64,000 nucleotides of DNA from Leptospira sanjuanensis (GTDB lineage: Bacteria > Spirochaetota > Leptospiria > Leptospirales > Leptospiraceae): positions 1,532,001 through 1,596,000 of the forward strand of contig NZ_JAIZBH010000001.1 in NCBI RefSeq assembly GCF_022267375.1. Reading direction: 5' to 3'. Numbering within the stretch: the first letter of the stretch is position 1; each line of letters begins with the position of its first letter. The notes below the pieces were generated by a model that did not search any database, was not told the origin of the DNA, and worked only from the letters and a program-made list of their open reading frames with translations. This document shows, in pieces, positions 43,191 to 51,126 of this stretch. Made by a program: the position numbers and the translations under genes.

Positions 43191-43887
43191 TATTCATCAA
43201 CCTGAGTTTTTTCCTTGGATTCCCTTTTTTGATAAAGTGGATTTTTCGGATGTCTTCGTAATTTTGGACAACGTTCAATTTGAAAAAGGGTATTTTCAAA
43301 ATCGTTGTAAGATCCGCGACGGAAAAGGCGGATTTCAGTTTCTATCTCTACCTCTTGAAAATAGCTCTCACGACTTATTTATTAATCAAAAACTAATTGA
43401 TCGCGAAAATCGTTTGATTAAAAAGAATCTTAAAACTATCGCCTTATTATACTCGAAGTCTCATTTTTTTTCAGAATATTTCTTTGATATATGCAAAATT
43501 TTTGAAGATAGTAGTATGCAAGTTTTAGCGAGTTTGAATGTCGCTATCATCACATATATTATTCAAAAGTTAGGCATCGATACAAAGATTGTTTTTGCTT
43601 CAGATGTTGTTCGTAATGAAGGTCAAGGGGGAGGGAAACTTGTTTTTGATATCTGTAAAGAGTTAGGCGCCACTTCATATTTATCCGGAAAATTTGGAAA
43701 AGAATATCTGGATGAAACCCTTTTTCAAAAAAATGCGATTCATCTAATTTACCAAGATTATGAATGTACATCCTATAATCAAAGCGGAGAAGACGAGTTT
43801 TTGCCTTATCTGAGTATACTTGATTTACTTTTTAATATGGGAAAATCCTCTTTGCAGACGATTCGCACCGGACGTAAATACGATTAA
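43180..43887 (+). CDS. WbqC-family protein
   Basis: 235 residues from TTG 43180 (overlap of 11 bases with the epimerase gene). The N-terminal MKVSIHQPEFFPWIPFFDKV, LDNVQFEKGYFQNRCKIRDGKG and the C-terminal YNQSGEDEFLPYLSILDLLFNMG define the WbqC (PF08889) family found in O-antigen and surface polysaccharide clusters. Its biochemistry is not established; transferases of amino-sugar acyl groups have been suggested. Confidence 0.9.
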   Translation: MKVSIHQPEFFPWIPFFDKVDFSDVFVILDNVQFEKGYFQNRCKIRDGKGGFQFLSLPLENSSHDLFINQKLIDRENRLIKKNLKTIALLYSKSHFFSEYFFDICKIFEDSSMQVLASLNVAIITYIIQKLGIDTKIVFASDVVRNEGQGGGKLVFDICKELGATSYLSGKFGKEYLDETLFQKNAIHLIYQDYECTSYNQSGEDEFLPYLSILDLLFNMGKSSLQTIRTGRKYD

Positions 43888-43894
43888 ATTCAAA

Positions 43895-44920
43895 ATGAGT
43901 AAGAATATGTTCAATCTATTTAATCATTCTCCTGTGATTATCGCAGAAATTGGTGGTAATTTTAAGAATTTCGAAGAGGCGAAACTCCTTATTGATTCTG
44001 CAATGAATGCGGGTGCGGATTGCGTAAAGTTACAACATTTCCGCGCTGAAACGTTGGCAACTAAAAAGGCAATGTTCGATATGGAGAATACCGGCAAGAT
44101 ATCTCAGTTTGATTATTTTAAAGAACATGAACTTTCTGAAGAGCTAACTACAAGAATTTTTCAATATTGTAAAGAAAAGAATATTTTAATATTCTCTACT
44201 CCGTCGCACCCGACGGATGTAGATTTTCTGGAAAAATACGATGTTTTGGTTCATAAAATTGGATCCGATGATGCTACGAACATTCCGTTGCTGAAGCACG
44301 TTGCGAGAACTCAAAAGATTGTTTTGCTTTCGACTGGGATGTGCACTATGACCGAAGTTCAAAGATCGGTCGATTCGATTTTGGAAGAGGGTAACGATAA
44401 GATCGTACTTTTTCATTGCACTACGAATTATCCAACACATCCGGAATCCGTAAATCTGAATGCAATGATTTCCATGCAGAAGCAGTTTGGAAATATTCCA
44501 GTAGGATATTCTGATCATACGCTTGGTATAGATACTTGCTATGTTGCCACTATTCTCGGTGCTAAAGTATTGGAATTCCATTTTACATATGATAAAAATG
44601 CGGAAGGTCCCGATCATATGCTTTCGAAGGAACCGAACGAAGTCTTTGAATTAGTAAGAAAGATACGCCAGTTGCCGATTCTCTTAGGAGATGGAATTAA
44701 ACGTCCTGCTAAGTCCGAGATGAATACACGTCGAAATAATCGTAAAAGTTTGGTGTTAACTTCGGATATCAAAAAGGGTGAAAAAATTTCACCCTTGAAT
44801 ATGGATATTAAACGTCCAGGTTACGGCATTTCTTGCGAATATTATTTTGATGTTATAGGTAAAACAGCGAGTAAGGACTTGGAAGCGGATAACGTTTTGA
44901 TCTGGGAAGACATTTATTGA
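43895..44920 (+). CDS. NeuB-like nonulosonic acid synthase (copy 1)
   Basis: 341 residues from ATG 43895; the longer frame from 43820 overlaps wbqC. NeuB TIM barrel: VIIAEIGGNFKNFEEAKLLIDSAMNAGADCVKLQ, FSTPSHPTDVDFLEKY, KIGSDDATNIPLLKHVA, LLSTGMCTMTEVQ, LFHCTTNYPTHPESVNLNA, GYSDHTLG, then a C-terminal SAF (antifreeze-like) domain (SLVLTSDIKKGEKISPLNM). The family condenses PEP with an N-acyl-hexosamine to make a sialic, legionaminic or pseudaminic acid. It differs from copy 2 at 54.7 kb, so their sugar substrates probably differ. Confidence 0.9.
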   Translation: MSKNMFNLFNHSPVIIAEIGGNFKNFEEAKLLIDSAMNAGADCVKLQHFRAETLATKKAMFDMENTGKISQFDYFKEHELSEELTTRIFQYCKEKNILIFSTPSHPTDVDFLEKYDVLVHKIGSDDATNIPLLKHVARTQKIVLLSTGMCTMTEVQRSVDSILEEGNDKIVLFHCTTNYPTHPESVNLNAMISMQKQFGNIPVGYSDHTLGIDTCYVATILGAKVLEFHFTYDKNAEGPDHMLSKEPNEVFELVRKIRQLPILLGDGIKRPAKSEMNTRRNNRKSLVLTSDIKKGEKISPLNMDIKRPGYGISCEYYFDVIGKTASKDLEADNVLIWEDIY

Positions 44921-45927
44921 AAATTCTGATAAGGGTTGACGGTTCGCACCAAATTGGTCTCGGACATATCGTACGCATGTCGGTTCTTGCAGAGTACCTC
45001 ACGAAGATAGGCAATTTCATCGGATTTTTTACAAAAAAGGACGAAGTATCAATTCAAATTCTCAATCGGACCGGATGTAAGGTTTATTCTTTCGAAGAAG
45101 CGGTAAATCCTCCTTGGGAAGATATTGTCTCTGAGTTTTCGCCAGATATTATTGTACAGGATAGGTTGGCTACTACAAAGGAAGAGATCGAACAAATTCG
45201 ATACGTTACTAAGGCCAAGCTTATCAATATCGATGATGTTGGAGCGGGGCTAGAAAGTGCAGATACCGTAATCAATCCAATGGTTTTTCTTTGGAATCAA
45301 TATGAATCACGAAAAGTGAGAATTCCTATTTACGAGGGAAGCGACTACATGATTCTCTCGCCGTCGATTTTGGAACATGCTTCTTCTTTTGTATTTCATA
45401 AAAAAGTAAATAATTTATTGTTAAGCTTTGGCGGAACAGATACACATTTTATTACTGAGCGTATATTAACCATCGTAAACGAAATTCCGGAAAAATTAAA
45501 TGTGACTGTAAATTTGGGACCAGGTAGTAGAAAGACCGAATTTTTAGAACGACAACTTTCTTCTTCGTTTCATAACGTTCGTTTTTTGCATCCTTCATTA
45601 GATTTGTTAAAAGAATTTATTAATACCGATCTCGTGATTTGTGCCGGAGGTGTTATGTTATACGAATTGGCAGCTTTAGGTGTTCCTTCGCTTTCTGTTG
45701 CGGCTGAAATTCATGAAATTATGAATATAAAATATTTTGAAATGAAAGGAACGACTGTCTCACTGGGTTACGAAAAAAATATGGATCCAGGATTAGTGAA
45801 GAAAAAAATAGAACGGATCATTGCTAATTCCGAGTCTCGGCTTTCGTTGTCCCGTTCCGGCAAAGCTCTCCTCGATGGTAGAGGGATTGAGCGTGTCGTG
45901 AAAATATTAACTGATATTAAAATATAA
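44917..45927 (+). CDS. PseG-like nucleotide-sugar hydrolase
   Basis: 336 residues from TTG 44917, overlapping neuB copy 1 by 4 bases. The N-terminal RVDGSHQIGLGHIVRMSVLAEYL is the PseG signature (R-x-D-x-S-x-x-IGxGHxxR), with GT-B fold elements (LLLSFGGTDTHFITERIL, VICAGGVMLYELAALGVPSLSVA). PseG removes UDP from the diacetamido-trideoxy-altrose before NeuB/PseI condensation; adjacency to a NeuB homologue fits that order. Confidence 0.85.
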   Translation: MKILIRVDGSHQIGLGHIVRMSVLAEYLTKIGNFIGFFTKKDEVSIQILNRTGCKVYSFEEAVNPPWEDIVSEFSPDIIVQDRLATTKEEIEQIRYVTKAKLINIDDVGAGLESADTVINPMVFLWNQYESRKVRIPIYEGSDYMILSPSILEHASSFVFHKKVNNLLLSFGGTDTHFITERILTIVNEIPEKLNVTVNLGPGSRKTEFLERQLSSSFHNVRFLHPSLDLLKEFINTDLVICAGGVMLYELAALGVPSLSVAAEIHEIMNIKYFEMKGTTVSLGYEKNMDPGLVKKKIERIIANSESRLSLSRSGKALLDGRGIERVVKILTDIKI

Positions 45928-45942
45928 ACTTAATCGTAAGTT

Positions 45943-46611
45943 ATGAAAATTGGGATCATATTGCAAGCGCGGATGGGTTCTTCGCGTCTTCCGGGAAAGG
46001 TTTTAATGCCGCTCGGTGGCAAAGCAATGATTCTCAGAATCGCTGATTCGTTAAAGCAAATTCGGAACGCGAATTCTATGATTGTGGCTATACCGGATTC
46101 TCAGGAAGACGATGTTTTGAATCAAACGCTATTAGATTCTAATCATATCGTATATAGGGGTAGTCAATATGACGTTCTAGATCGATATTATCAATGTTCG
46201 ATTAAGCATAAATTCGATGCTATCCTACGTGCAACGGGAGATAATCCTTTTGTCGATGTTACCGAAGGAGAGCTATTGATTGATTTTTTTATTAAGAATA
46301 GATACGACTATGCCTGTGCGTTTCCGGCCTTTGGTTCTCGTTTGCCCGTCGGAGTGGGATTAGAAATCTTCACAAAACAAGCGTTAGAGCGCTCTTGGAA
46401 AGAAGGACTTCTTCCTCATCATCGGGAACATGTGAATGAGTATATTCAAGAGAACCGCCATTTATTTAATTTTGGAGTCTATGAAGGGAAAAATGAAAAA
46501 GATTTGTCCTGGTTTAGTCTAACAGTCGACACTTATAAGGATTATTCTTTGGCGCAATATATCTATGACAGGTTTTTATATCAATCTGAAATATCCCATT
46601 CTGACCAATAA
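45943..46611 (+). CDS. SpsF-like cytidylyltransferase
   Basis: 222 residues. The NTP-binding motif GIILQARMGSSRLPGKVLMPLGGK is that of the SpsF/cytidylyltransferase_3 group; other conserved parts are RGSQYDVLDRYYQC, ILRATGDNPFVD and SWFSLTVDTYKDY. Such proteins activate nonulosonates or related sugars as CMP derivatives. Together with PseG-like and NeuB copy 1 it forms a compact module, separate from neuA at 58.7 kb. Confidence 0.85.
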   Translation: MKIGIILQARMGSSRLPGKVLMPLGGKAMILRIADSLKQIRNANSMIVAIPDSQEDDVLNQTLLDSNHIVYRGSQYDVLDRYYQCSIKHKFDAILRATGDNPFVDVTEGELLIDFFIKNRYDYACAFPAFGSRLPVGVGLEIFTKQALERSWKEGLLPHHREHVNEYIQENRHLFNFGVYEGKNEKDLSWFSLTVDTYKDYSLAQYIYDRFLYQSEISHSDQ

Positions 46612-46628
46612 GAAATTCAAAAATAATA

Positions 46629-48188
46629 ATGAAAAAAATTACTATATTTATCTTTGTTTTGGGGCTATTTTTTCTTTCCCCGATTGGAAATAAGTTTCCG
46701 GATGGAAAAACGGATGAAGGACTGAGTATTACCTTTTTTTATAGGTATGTATTGAACGATTTTTTAACTTTTCCCGATGAATATGAGTATCTAGCAACGG
46801 CTACCTCTCTCGTTTACGGAAAATTTTTGAATTATTCTGATGAGGATTTTAGTAGAACTAGAGGCGATATTCCAATTGGTTCAATCGGACCGGGAATACT
46901 CGCTTCTCCGATGGTTTTGTTTGGAGCTATTTTAGATAAAATTGCGGGTAATAAGGTATATAAACTTCGTAACACGGATACACTCCGAGGATCTTGGACA
47001 GTTTTCTTTTTCGCAATAGCGACGGTTCTTTATTTTTGGCTCACTTGCTATCTTGCGTTAAAGATTGGAAGGATATTTTTAAACAAAAGTGATGCCGTGA
47101 TAGCAGTCTTTTGTTTTTTTCTTGCACAAGGTTGCATTCATTATGTTTTCGTGCATCCTATCTTATCGCATATATACGAGATATTTTTACAAACGTTTCT
47201 TACCTATCTTTTCGTAAGAGATTATAAAACGGAATTCTTCGATTTGACCCCTCGAATTTTAGTGCTACTTATATCTTTAATACTCTTTACGATGTTGGTT
47301 CGTTATAATAACTTGAATTTTGCAGCCGCTTGGACGTTGGCTTTCCTTTGGAAAAGCTATACATATAATAAAAAAATATTCACAGTTCCTCACTTTATTC
47401 TGGCATTTGCTCCTATCTGTCTCTATGTTTTAATTCGATATTACACTTTTTTTATTAATCATATTCAGAATCCATTCTATATCTTAAGCTATTACGGGAA
47501 TATGAATATCATCGTTAAATCGGAAAGTTTCCATTTTTTGCTACATAGATTATATTCCGTCATCTTTAGCTTAGGGAATGGCTTGATATTTACCGCTTTT
47601 CTTTTAATCGCTTCTTGGCTGACGGTGCCTTTGTTTTTGAAGAAAAAAAACCTTAATGGATTGATATTGATATTTCTGGCAAGTTTGTTTAATTTTTGGA
47701 TCTTGATTAAATGGGGATACGGTGGTCCGATTCAAAGATATTATGTTTTTTCCGTTACGCCAATTTTATTTGTCGGTTTTTGTTTTTATGTAAATTCTTT
47801 GAAGTTAAATGTGAAATCTCGAGTTTTAACTATTGGGATATCGGTAAGTCTTGTTTCGATTCTGATTCAGTTTTTTTCAGAAAGAATGTTTCGATATAGT
47901 GAATATGACGATTTGGGGATGCAAGCCTGGGGAAATGAAAATTTTATTGTAAATCTTTTTTTGCTGAGAGCCGGTAGTTTTGAACTTTACACAGAAACCT
48001 TAAAGTCCGGTTTTTTGAAGTGGGTGCTTTTAGCAATAGATCGCAATACAAAAATGGTACGGGTTGATATTTACCTTATGCTTCAGTTTTTGATCCTATA
48101 TCTTTCTCCGATGTTAATTTATTCTGTGTTTTATCGAATATTCAAATTTCTCTCACGCCATCAACGTTTCCGGGAATTTTTTCGATAA
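46629..48188 (+). CDS. Multi-pass membrane protein, possible GT-C transferase or polymerase
   Basis: 519 residues with about ten hydrophobic segments, the first at the N-terminus (ITIFIFVLGLFFLSPIG). A polar loop with FPDEYEYLATATSLVYG follows TM1; Asp/Glu residues at that position are typical of GT-C glycosyltransferases. The remainder is hydrophobic and poorly conserved. Very AT-rich, consistent with variable locus genes. Possible O-antigen polymerase or lipid-linked sugar transferase. No family identified with confidence. Confidence 0.6.
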   Translation: MKKITIFIFVLGLFFLSPIGNKFPDGKTDEGLSITFFYRYVLNDFLTFPDEYEYLATATSLVYGKFLNYSDEDFSRTRGDIPIGSIGPGILASPMVLFGAILDKIAGNKVYKLRNTDTLRGSWTVFFFAIATVLYFWLTCYLALKIGRIFLNKSDAVIAVFCFFLAQGCIHYVFVHPILSHIYEIFLQTFLTYLFVRDYKTEFFDLTPRILVLLISLILFTMLVRYNNLNFAAAWTLAFLWKSYTYNKKIFTVPHFILAFAPICLYVLIRYYTFFINHIQNPFYILSYYGNMNIIVKSESFHFLLHRLYSVIFSLGNGLIFTAFLLIASWLTVPLFLKKKNLNGLILIFLASLFNFWILIKWGYGGPIQRYYVFSVTPILFVGFCFYVNSLKLNVKSRVLTIGISVSLVSILIQFFSERMFRYSEYDDLGMQAWGNENFIVNLFLLRAGSFELYTETLKSGFLKWVLLAIDRNTKMVRVDIYLMLQFLILYLSPMLIYSVFYRIFKFLSRHQRFREFFR

Positions 48189-48308
48189 TGGAAGCTTTGC
48201 ATATTGGCGGGTACGATTTTCGATCGATGAAGATTGTTTCACACATTGTTTTATTCATTGTCCTTTAATTTTTAATTACGTACAGGAAGCTTTGATAGAG
48301 AATTTTTT

Positions 48309-49610
48309 ATGAGTGAATTACTTGAAAAAATAAATAATAAAAGTGCAAAAGTCGGAATCATTGGTCTCGGCTACGTGGGTTTACCTTTGGCTTTGCGTTT
48401 CGTAGAGGAAGGTTTTGCTACTTCCGGTTTAGATATTGATTTACAAAAGATAGAATCGTTGAAAGAGGGAAAAAGTTATATTAAACATATTCCTTCACAT
48501 AAAATCAAGAACTCAATAAGCTCTGGATTAAAGGTTAGCGAGAGATTTTCTGATGTTGCGGAGTTAGATGTGCTTGTTATTTGTGTTCCTACCCCCTTGA
48601 ACAAGTTTCGAGAGCCAGACTTAAGCTATATTACGAATACACTCAATACAATTCTTCCTTATTTGAAAAAGGGACAAGCTATCTCTCTGGAAAGTACCAC
48701 ATACCCAGGGACTACAGAAGAGATATTGAAACCTTTACTAATTGCAAATGGATTTGAAATCGGTAAGGATTTTTATCTAATTTATTCTCCTGAAAGAGAA
48801 GACCCAGGTAATAAAAAATTCGATACGAAGACTATACCGAAAATTTGTAGCGGAGAGACTTCGGCTTGTCTTGAGATTGCTATAGCACTTTATCAGAAGA
48901 TTGTAGTCCAGATCGTTCCTGTAAGCAGTACAAAGGTTGCCGAGATGACAAAACTTTTAGAAAATATTCACAGAGCTGTGAATATCGGTTTAGTCAATGA
49001 AATGAAAATCGTCGCCGATCGAATGGGAATCGACGTTTATGAAGTGATAAATGCCGCTGCGACGAAGCCATTCGGCTTTGTACCTTATTTTCCGGGACCT
49101 GGTTTAGGCGGACATTGTATTCCGATCGATCCTTTTTATTTAACATGGAAAGCAAGAGAATACGGTGTGCATACTCGTTTTATTGAACTAGCCGGAGAAG
49201 TAAATAGTTCTATGCCGGATTATGTAGTCGATAAAGTCTCATATGCGCTGAATCAAGGGAAAAAACCCATTCACGGAAGTAAGATTTTGGTAATTGGGGT
49301 TTCTTATAAAAAGAATGTCGATGATATAAGAGAGTCGCCCGGAGTTTATATTATGGAAAAACTTAGAGAGAGAGGCGGTATTATAGATTATTCAGATCCT
49401 TATATTCCGGTTTTCCCAAATATTGTGGAACATAAATTCAATTTAAAAAGTGTCGATCTGAACCCCGAATCGGTAAAGCTGTATGATTGTATCTTAATCG
49501 CTACTGATCACGATTCTATTGACTATAAGATGATTTTGGAAAACGCGTTAATGATTGTTGATTCGCGTGGTCGTTATCAACAGCAACAAACAAACGTTGT
49601 TAGAGCATAG
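48309..49610 (+). CDS. UDP-N-acetyl-hexosamine 6-dehydrogenase (WbpA-like)
   Basis: 433 residues. NAD-binding GIIGLGYVGLPLALRF, VICVPTPLNKFREPDLSYI, SLESTTYPGTTEE, YSPEREDPGN, PGPGLGGHCIPIDPFYLTWKA with the catalytic Cys, and VIGVSYKKNVDDIRESPG near the C-terminus: the order and motifs of UDP-GlcNAc/ManNAc 6-dehydrogenases (WbpA/WbpO/WecC). The product, a uronic acid amino sugar, is the kind of substrate WbpG-type amidotransferases act near. Preceded by a 120-base AT-rich gap in which I see no clear promoter. Confidence 0.92.
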   Translation: MSELLEKINNKSAKVGIIGLGYVGLPLALRFVEEGFATSGLDIDLQKIESLKEGKSYIKHIPSHKIKNSISSGLKVSERFSDVAELDVLVICVPTPLNKFREPDLSYITNTLNTILPYLKKGQAISLESTTYPGTTEEILKPLLIANGFEIGKDFYLIYSPEREDPGNKKFDTKTIPKICSGETSACLEIAIALYQKIVVQIVPVSSTKVAEMTKLLENIHRAVNIGLVNEMKIVADRMGIDVYEVINAAATKPFGFVPYFPGPGLGGHCIPIDPFYLTWKAREYGVHTRFIELAGEVNSSMPDYVVDKVSYALNQGKKPIHGSKILVIGVSYKKNVDDIRESPGVYIMEKLRERGGIIDYSDPYIPVFPNIVEHKFNLKSVDLNPESVKLYDCILIATDHDSIDYKMILENALMIVDSRGRYQQQQTNVVRA

Positions 49611-49617
49611 ATTCTTA

Positions 49618-50589
49618 ATGTATAAAAAGCATAGTATCGCTGTTATAATTCCAGCTTACAACGAAGAAATCACTATTGCTAGGGTAATTGAAACATTACC
49701 TAATTTCGTAGATTTTGTGATTGTAGTTGACGATGGTTCTACTGATCAAACGGCTGAAAAAGCAAGGACAGCCGGAGCAATTGTTGTAAGTCATAAAATG
49801 AATAAAGGATTGGGAGTAACCTTCAAAACAGGAATCGTTAAGGCATTAGAAATCGGAGCTGATATCGTTGTAAATATTGATGCAGATGGGCAATTTGATT
49901 CATCCGATGTTTTGAAGTTAGTTAAGCCCGTCGTCGAAGGCAAAGCAGGATTCGCGACCGCATCAAGATTTAAAGATCCTGAGTTTTATCCTCAAATGTC
50001 CAAAATAAAATTTTATGGAAATCACTTGATGTCCCTGTTGATCAGTATCATTGTTGGCAAAAAATTCATGGATGTGTCCTGCGGATTTCGAGCTTATTCG
50101 AGGGATACGTTATTGCGATTGAATCTATTTGGAAAATTTACATATACTCAAGAAACTTTCATTGATTTGGTATTTAAGGATATTACGATATTAGAAGTTC
50201 CAGTCAGGGTGCGCGGAACTCGAGAATTCGGAAAGTCTAAGATGGCTTCGAATCTTATTAAATACGCCTATAATACTTCAAAAATTATTTTTCGAGTGGT
50301 ACGTGATTATAGAGCTTTAAAAGTTTTCGGAAGCCTATCTATTATAGCTTTTGCAATCGGTCTTATCGCCGGAATTTTTTTTGCCGCACATTATCTAATT
50401 GTAGGTACATTTTATCCTCACAAATGGGCGGGTTTTGTATCGGGCTTTTTTATTCTTTTTTCCATTTTTCTTTTTCTTCTGGGATTTATTATGGATATGC
50501 TTAGTCGGATCAAAGTAAATCAGGAAGCCATGCTTTATTACCTGAAAAATCTAAACTATCCGCAAAAATCAAATTCACGAAATAAATGA
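49618..50589 (+). CDS. Family 2 glycosyltransferase with two C-terminal TM helices
   Basis: 323 residues from ATG 49618 (the frame is open upstream into the previous gene). GT-A core: AVIIPAYNEEITIARVIETL, VVDDGSTDQTAEKA, NIDADGQFDSSD (DxD-like), CGFRAYSRDTLLRL. Two transmembrane segments (LSIIAFAIGLIAGIFFAAHYLIV, FVSGFFILFSIFLFLLGFIM) follow. Resembles DPM1/ArnC/GtrB enzymes that transfer sugar to a polyprenyl phosphate. Donor unknown. Overlaps the next gene by 4 bases. Confidence 0.88.
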   Translation: MYKKHSIAVIIPAYNEEITIARVIETLPNFVDFVIVVDDGSTDQTAEKARTAGAIVVSHKMNKGLGVTFKTGIVKALEIGADIVVNIDADGQFDSSDVLKLVKPVVEGKAGFATASRFKDPEFYPQMSKIKFYGNHLMSLLISIIVGKKFMDVSCGFRAYSRDTLLRLNLFGKFTYTQETFIDLVFKDITILEVPVRVRGTREFGKSKMASNLIKYAYNTSKIIFRVVRDYRALKVFGSLSIIAFAIGLIAGIFFAAHYLIVGTFYPHKWAGFVSGFFILFSIFLFLLGFIMDMLSRIKVNQEAMLYYLKNLNYPQKSNSRNK

Positions 50590-51122
50590 GCGTCTTTCAA
50601 AAATTTTTTGGCAATATTCCAATTAGTACCGAATCACAAGGTATAAAAATTTTCGGAGCTTTTTTTAAAAGACTCTTGCATTGTATCGCGCGATATTTTC
50701 CCTTACTTCCGTCCTTTCGGGTGATATTGCATCGGTGGAGAGGAGTCAAAATCGGTAAGAATGTTTTTATCGGAGTTGAAGTTTTTATAGATGATGCAAT
50801 TCCTTCTGCCGTGGAAATTGAAGACGACGTGGTTATTATTGCCCAAAATACGATTCTTGGGCACGCTTATTATCCCTTTCACTTTTCAAGTATTTTAAAA
50901 TCTAAAGATACGCTTGAAAGCGGAAAGACAATTATTAAGAAAGGTGCTTATATAGGAATTCGAAGTACAATACTTGCGGGCGTAACTTTAGGTGAATATT
51001 CCATTGTAGGGGCAGGTTCATTGGTTACCAAGGATGTCCCAGCTTACACCATGGTGGTCGGCGTCCCGGCTAAGGTAGTTGCCAAATTTAAGAAATCGGA
51101 TTTAGTTTTCAAAGAGTTATAA
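50586..51122 (+). CDS. Left-handed beta-helix acyltransferase
   Basis: 178 residues. Hexapeptide-repeat acyltransferase: VKIGKNVFIGVEVFIDDAIPSAVEIEDDVVIIAQNTILGHA, KKGAYIGIRSTILAGVTLGEYSIVGAGSLVTKDVPAYTMVVGVPAKVV. A longer N-terminus (~60 residues, hydrophobic/basic) precedes the coil, with an LHRWRGVKIG motif seen in membrane-associated O-acetyltransferases of O-antigen loci. Acetyl-CoA and a sugar hydroxyl or amine are the expected substrates. Confidence 0.88.
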   Translation: MSVFQKFFGNIPISTESQGIKIFGAFFKRLLHCIARYFPLLPSFRVILHRWRGVKIGKNVFIGVEVFIDDAIPSAVEIEDDVVIIAQNTILGHAYYPFHFSSILKSKDTLESGKTIIKKGAYIGIRSTILAGVTLGEYSIVGAGSLVTKDVPAYTMVVGVPAKVVAKFKKSDLVFKEL

Positions 51123-51126
51123 TAGT